From Pseudomonas syringae KCTC 12500 (GTDB taxonomy: Bacteria > Pseudomonadota > Gammaproteobacteria > Pseudomonadales > Pseudomonadaceae), in NCBI RefSeq assembly GCF_000507185.2, contig NZ_AYTM02000002.1, positions 5,367,501 through 5,431,500 of the forward strand: a DNA stretch of 64,000 nt, in the 5' to 3' direction. Below, one piece after another: positions 60,301 to 64,000 of this stretch. How positions within the stretch are numbered: position 1 is the first letter of the stretch; each line of letters opens with the position of its first letter. The translations under genes and the position numbers were made by a program. The notes beneath the pieces were generated by a model, which was not told the DNA's origin, did no database searches, and worked only from the letters and a program-made list of their open reading frames with translations.

Positions 60301-61262
60301 TTCGCCCGGCACCTTCGAACGAAGAACGCGAGGTCGTACGCAAAGCGGCGCAGTGGCTGGCGCTTCTCGAGTCCGGCGGTGCCAGCGATGAAGATCACGC
60401 CATGCTGCAACACTGGCGTGACAGCTCCGCCAGCCATGAGCGCGCCTGGCAAAAGGCCCAACAGCTGCGTCAGCGTTTTTTCGGTCTGCCTGCCAACCTG
60501 GCCATGGCGACGCTGGATCGTCCTGACAAGGCCAGACGCGCAACGCTGAAAAGGGCGCTTGGGGCCGTTGCGCTGGTCCCCACCGTCTGGCTGCTGGGGC
60601 GTCAATTGCCGCTGGATGTCTGGCGTGCCGACCTGCAAACCGCAGTCGGCGAGCACAAGCGCCTGTCGCTGGCCGATGGCAGCACCTTGCAACTGAATAC
60701 CGACAGTGCGGTGAACGTGGATATGGGCGCCCGGGCAATCACGCTGGTGCGGGGCGAAATAGCCCTCAAGGTGCCTGGCAGCGTGCCGCTGACCATCAAC
60801 GGTCCTTATGGCCGCATCGTGGTCGGTCGGAGTGAAGTCTGTGTGCGTCTCAATAATAGCGACTGCCGGGTTTCGGTCGTCAGTGGCACGGTGCAGCTTT
60901 ATCCCCTGCACGGGCCTGTGCTGGCCTTGAATGCGCAGCAGCAGGTCACTCTGAAGCAGAGCGGCATCGGTGCTGTCAGTGCCTTCGACGCCTTGCTGCC
61001 TGGCTGGCGCGACGATGTGCTGAGCGCGCAGAACCAGCCGCTGGGCGACTTCCTGCGCGAACTGGGTCGCTACCGCCCAGGCCTGCTGCGCTGGGAGCCG
61101 GCGCTGGAAAACCTTCGAGTGACGGGCAGCTTCAGGCTCGACAATACTGACCGCGTACTGTCTTTGCTGGCGGCCAGTCTGCCGGTGGAGGTGCAGATGC
61201 GCACCCGTTACTGGGTGACCCTGGCGCCTCGAAAAAATATTTCGACAAAAAATAGTGCGTAA
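60297..61262 (+). CDS. FecR-like anti-sigma factor / sigma regulator
   Basis: The protein has 321 residues if started at the GTG at 60297, giving a four-base GTGA overlap with the sigma gene; a TTG at 60279 would add six residues. The N-terminal DUF4880-type part is seen in EREVVRKAAQWLALLESGG and DDSSASHERAWQ-like residues. A single transmembrane segment near residues 85-100 (LGAVALVPTVWLLG) is followed by the periplasmic FecR domain (TAVGEHKRLSLADGSTLQLN, near 115). It holds the sigma factor at the inner membrane and senses the receptor's STN domain in the periplasm. Confidence 0.9.
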   Translation: MIRPAPSNEEREVVRKAAQWLALLESGGASDEDHAMLQHWRDSSASHERAWQKAQQLRQRFFGLPANLAMATLDRPDKARRATLKRALGAVALVPTVWLLGRQLPLDVWRADLQTAVGEHKRLSLADGSTLQLNTDSAVNVDMGARAITLVRGEIALKVPGSVPLTINGPYGRIVVGRSEVCVRLNNSDCRVSVVSGTVQLYPLHGPVLALNAQQQVTLKQSGIGAVSAFDALLPGWRDDVLSAQNQPLGDFLRELGRYRPGLLRWEPALENLRVTGSFRLDNTDRVLSLLAASLPVEVQMRTRYWVTLAPRKNISTKNSA

Positions 61263-61331
61263 CGCTGTCCCTTTTTTTTGTCTCGCTGGTCATTCCAGGT
61301 AAGTGCACAAAAAATACGAGAGCTTCCCTCT

Positions 61332-63740
61332 ATGTCCGCAGTGTCTTCCTACCGTTTGCGTCCGCTTTTGCATTTCAGCCTGTTGCTGACGTTGAGTTCC
61401 AGTCCGTTGTTCATCTCGACCAGTTGGGCCGACACCTCGGGTAGACGCGCCTATGAGGTACCGGCCGGCAGCCTGAGCGCCGCGCTCACCCGTTTTGCCG
61501 GGCAGGCCGGGGTCAATCTGTCGGTAGACCCTGCGCTGGTGAATGGCCGTAACAGTTCGGGGTTGTCCGGCGAGTTTGCGGTCGAGGAAGGGTTTGCGCG
61601 CCTGCTGCAAGGTTCCGGCCTGCAGCTGATGCCCGTCGGGGAGCAGGCTTACACGCTGATCCCGGCACCTGAAAGCGCCAGCGCAGGTTTGCAACTCGCG
61701 CCCACGTCGATCGTTGGTGACAGCGGAGTTACGGACGGTCAGGAATACGCGGGCGGTCAGGTGGCGCGCAAAGGCTCGCAGGGCATGCTGGGTTCCCGGG
61801 ACTTCATGGAAACGCCATTCAGCATGACCACCTACACCAAGGACGCGGTGAAAAACCAGCAGGCCCGAACCCTTGGCGATCTGATCGCCAGTGACCCGTC
61901 GGTACGCGCCACCAACCCTGCAGGTGGGCGTTACGAGCAGTTCACTATTCGCGGCTTGAGCCTGTTCAACAGTGACGTCTCCTACAACGGTCTGTATGGC
62001 ATCCTGCCCACTTACACGATCGACATGGAAATGGCCGAACGAGTGGATATCCTCAAGGGGCCAAGCCAGTTGATCAACGGCATTTCACCGCGAGGCAGTG
62101 TCGGCGGCGGGATCAACGTGGTCCCCAAGCGCGCGACGGATAAGCCGATCACCGAGCTCACCACCAGCTATGCCTCCAAGGGGCAGGTGGGTGCTGCGGT
62201 CGACGTAGCCCGTCGCTTTGGCGAAGACGACAAGTTCGGGATCCGTTTCAACGGCGTGAAGCAGTCCGGTGACACTGAATGGGATCACCAGAGCGTCGAT
62301 CGCGACATGGCCGTGCTGGGTCTGGATTTCCGCGGTGATCGCCTGCGTCTGTCCACGGACATAGGTCACACCGAACGCGACACTGATGCGCCGCAGGAAC
62401 GTGTGCAGGTCGGTGCCAACGCGAAGGTGCCTAACGCCAACGATGTGCGCGACAACTATGCGCAGTCCTGGAGCAAGGCGCGCACCAAGGATACTTTCGG
62501 TGCAGTGAATGCCGAATATGACCTCAGCGACTCGGTCATGCTGTACGGCGGTGTCGGCGCGCGCAAAAGTAACCATGATTTCCTGCGCCATGCGGTATCG
62601 GTCACCAACGACGCGGGTGACTTCAGCGTTCAGCCGCGCGATTTCACCCGCGACGAAAATGTGCGCACAGCCACTGCCGGTGCACGCAGCTGGTTCACTA
62701 CCGGGCCGGTCAGCCACGAGGTCAATCTGGCTGCCAGCTATTTCTACATGGACTTCGAAAACGGTGGTGCGCGCTATGCAGCCGCACCAAGCAATCTCTA
62801 CAACCCTGTCGATACGCCGACTCCCTCCAACCCAACGCGTACCGACTCCAAGGTTTACACCGAGAACCGCTTCAGCGGTGTGGCGCTGACCGACACGTTG
62901 GGCTTCTTCGAGGACCGTCTGCTGCTGACACTCGGCGCTCGCTGGCAGCGGGTCAAGGTTGATGACTGGACCGATGACGTGAAGGGCGACACCGCGTACG
63001 ACGAGGAAAAGGTCTCACCGTCAGGCGGCATTCTGTACAAGGTCACCGATGATTTTTCGGTGTACGCCAATTACATGGAAGGCCTGAGTCAGGGCAAGAT
63101 CGCTCCGTCGACCTCGGTGAACGAAGACCAGATCTTCCCGCCGTTCGTCAGTCGTCAGGTCGAGGTCGGCGCCAAGTATGACCTGGGGTCATTCGCCTTC
63201 ACCGCCAGCGTATTCCGTATCAAACAACCAGCCTACGATACCAATACCACCTCGCGTGTATTCGGCCCGAATGGCAAGCGCCGTAACGACGGTGTCGAAC
63301 TGACCATGTTCGGTGAGCCAATGAAGGGCTTCCGTCTGCTGGGCGGGGTGATGTACATCGACAGCGAACTGACCAATACCGTCAACGGCACATTCGACGG
63401 CAACCGCGCACCCGCCACCCCCAAGTACAACGTCAATCTGGGCGCCGAATGGGACGTCCCTGGCGTCAACGGCCTGACCCTGACCGGCCGAGGTATCTAT
63501 ACCGGTTCGCAGTATCTGGATCAGGCCAACAGCAAAAGCATCGACTCATCAGAGCGTTTCGACGTGGGGGCGCGTTATGCCTTCAAGGTCGATCAGAAGG
63601 ACATCACGCTGCGGGCCAATGTCGAGAACGTGATGAACAAGTACTACTGGAGCTCGGCCGGCGCGTCGGATGACAGTGAGCCGGGGCTGACCCTGTCGAC
63701 GCCGCGCACCTATCTGTTATCGGCCACCGTCGGTTTCTGA
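61332..63740 (+). CDS. TonB-dependent siderophore receptor with STN signalling domain
   Basis: The protein has 802 residues from the ATG at 61332 (an upstream in-frame ATG at 61278 lacks a signal-peptide context). A signal peptide ends at about STSWA. The STN domain (residues ~40-120: RAYEVPAGSLSAALTRFAGQ) is followed by a plug (ETPFSMTTYTKDAVKNQQAR; VDILKGPSQLINGISPRGSV) and a 22-strand barrel ending in SATVGF, an outer-membrane terminal Phe. It imports a ferric siderophore and signals through FecR to the ECF sigma factor. The type is FpvA/FhuE-like; the siderophore cannot be told. It follows fecR after 69 bases. Confidence 0.92.
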   Translation: MSAVSSYRLRPLLHFSLLLTLSSSPLFISTSWADTSGRRAYEVPAGSLSAALTRFAGQAGVNLSVDPALVNGRNSSGLSGEFAVEEGFARLLQGSGLQLMPVGEQAYTLIPAPESASAGLQLAPTSIVGDSGVTDGQEYAGGQVARKGSQGMLGSRDFMETPFSMTTYTKDAVKNQQARTLGDLIASDPSVRATNPAGGRYEQFTIRGLSLFNSDVSYNGLYGILPTYTIDMEMAERVDILKGPSQLINGISPRGSVGGGINVVPKRATDKPITELTTSYASKGQVGAAVDVARRFGEDDKFGIRFNGVKQSGDTEWDHQSVDRDMAVLGLDFRGDRLRLSTDIGHTERDTDAPQERVQVGANAKVPNANDVRDNYAQSWSKARTKDTFGAVNAEYDLSDSVMLYGGVGARKSNHDFLRHAVSVTNDAGDFSVQPRDFTRDENVRTATAGARSWFTTGPVSHEVNLAASYFYMDFENGGARYAAAPSNLYNPVDTPTPSNPTRTDSKVYTENRFSGVALTDTLGFFEDRLLLTLGARWQRVKVDDWTDDVKGDTAYDEEKVSPSGGILYKVTDDFSVYANYMEGLSQGKIAPSTSVNEDQIFPPFVSRQVEVGAKYDLGSFAFTASVFRIKQPAYDTNTTSRVFGPNGKRRNDGVELTMFGEPMKGFRLLGGVMYIDSELTNTVNGTFDGNRAPATPKYNVNLGAEWDVPGVNGLTLTGRGIYTGSQYLDQANSKSIDSSERFDVGARYAFKVDQKDITLRANVENVMNKYYWSSAGASDDSEPGLTLSTPRTYLLSATVGF

Positions 63741-63747
63741 GTCGATA

Positions 63748-63772
63748 CGTGACGCCCAGGGAAGGGCTCACG
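63748..63772. terminator. Hairpin after the siderophore receptor gene
   Basis: CGTG(AC)GCCC pairs with GGGC(T)CACG around a 6-base loop with one bulged base, 8 bases after the stop. No T-run follows, so termination would be weak. The remaining bases to 64000 hold no gene that I can see; they are AT-rich. Confidence 0.5.
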
Positions 63773-64000
63773 TGTATAGCGAACGACCGGTAGTCCTCAT
63801 CGAGGGATAAACTGTGTGTAGCATTAAATAATCAACCTCAACGGCGACACAACAGTTTGTTATTTAGATAGGCTGTTTTGTCATAACGCCAAAATAACAA
63901 TAGCCACCTTCAATAGTGGCACATTGAGTTATACCGATTAATCCTGTCGGCATAACTGTGTGCCTTGTTCATTATCAGGCACGCAAAAAGTTTATTTAAA

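Noticed and set aside
1..64000. CRISPR arrays, tRNA, rRNA and complete insertion sequences
   Set aside because: No evenly spaced repeats, no cloverleaf-type or rRNA-like stretches, and no transposase motif found on reading. Short repeats are limited to the REP pair at 9088-9192 and small palindromes.

Overview
This window looks like a fluorescent pseudomonad chromosome, most probably the Pseudomonas syringae group. GC is high, a Pseudomonas-type REP pair is present, and the centre holds a two-gene NRPS locus whose modules read Leu-Leu-Gln / Leu-Thr-Val-like-Leu-Leu. That is the syringafactin (linear lipo-octapeptide) assembly line, syfA/syfB, with LuxR-type regulators on both sides. I see no rRNA, tRNA, CRISPR array or complete insertion sequence.

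Layout. 1-4076 (+): end of a dipeptide/oligopeptide ABC importer operon (two ATPases, a family 5 binding protein), then two AhpD/CMD-fold proteins. 4181-4977: a cyclic-nucleotide-phosphodiesterase-like gene broken by a frameshift. 5169-5408 (-): the 3' end of a fatty-acid desaturase gene, cut off beside dhaL. 5409-14529: a sugar or polyol catabolic island. Its minus-strand operon holds a ribose-type ABC importer, two dehydrogenases (SDR and zinc MDR), DhaK and DhaL. The divergent pair is an RpiB-like isomerase and a SorC-family regulator. The set fits import of a small polyol, oxidation to a ketose, phosphorylation and isomerisation, as in tetritol/erythrulose pathways. 14599-16974: a membrane PQQ dehydrogenase of the glucose dehydrogenase family.

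17063-46198: syfR (-), syfA (3 modules), syfB (5 modules and two thioesterases), and a second LuxR-type gene (-). The MacAB-type export genes often found beside such clusters are absent here. 46544-48850 (-): a coniferyl-aldehyde-dehydrogenase-like gene and a TetR regulator. 49011-55971 (+): a tightly coupled block of a DUF2147 protein, a TorF-like outer-membrane protein, a frameshifted FGGY kinase, a class II aldolase, a GSAM-like class III aminotransferase, an aldolase-fold protein that has lost its metal-binding histidines, and an MFS permease. This looks like an uncharacterised pathway for a (possibly amino-) sugar.

56019-58838 (-): an AT-richer three-gene cassette (two-domain RmlC-like cupin protein, a 91-residue acidic protein, an MFS transporter), probably horizontally acquired and of unknown role. 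It is followed by about 900 bp without a convincing gene. 59740-63740 (+): a Fur-box-preceded ECF sigma factor, FecR anti-sigma factor and TonB-dependent siderophore receptor with an STN signalling domain, i.e. a cell-surface signalling iron-uptake system.

All functions are read from motifs and gene order; no database search was run. Two genes (4181-4977 and 50357-51984) each need one restored base to read through. These may be real lesions or sequence errors.
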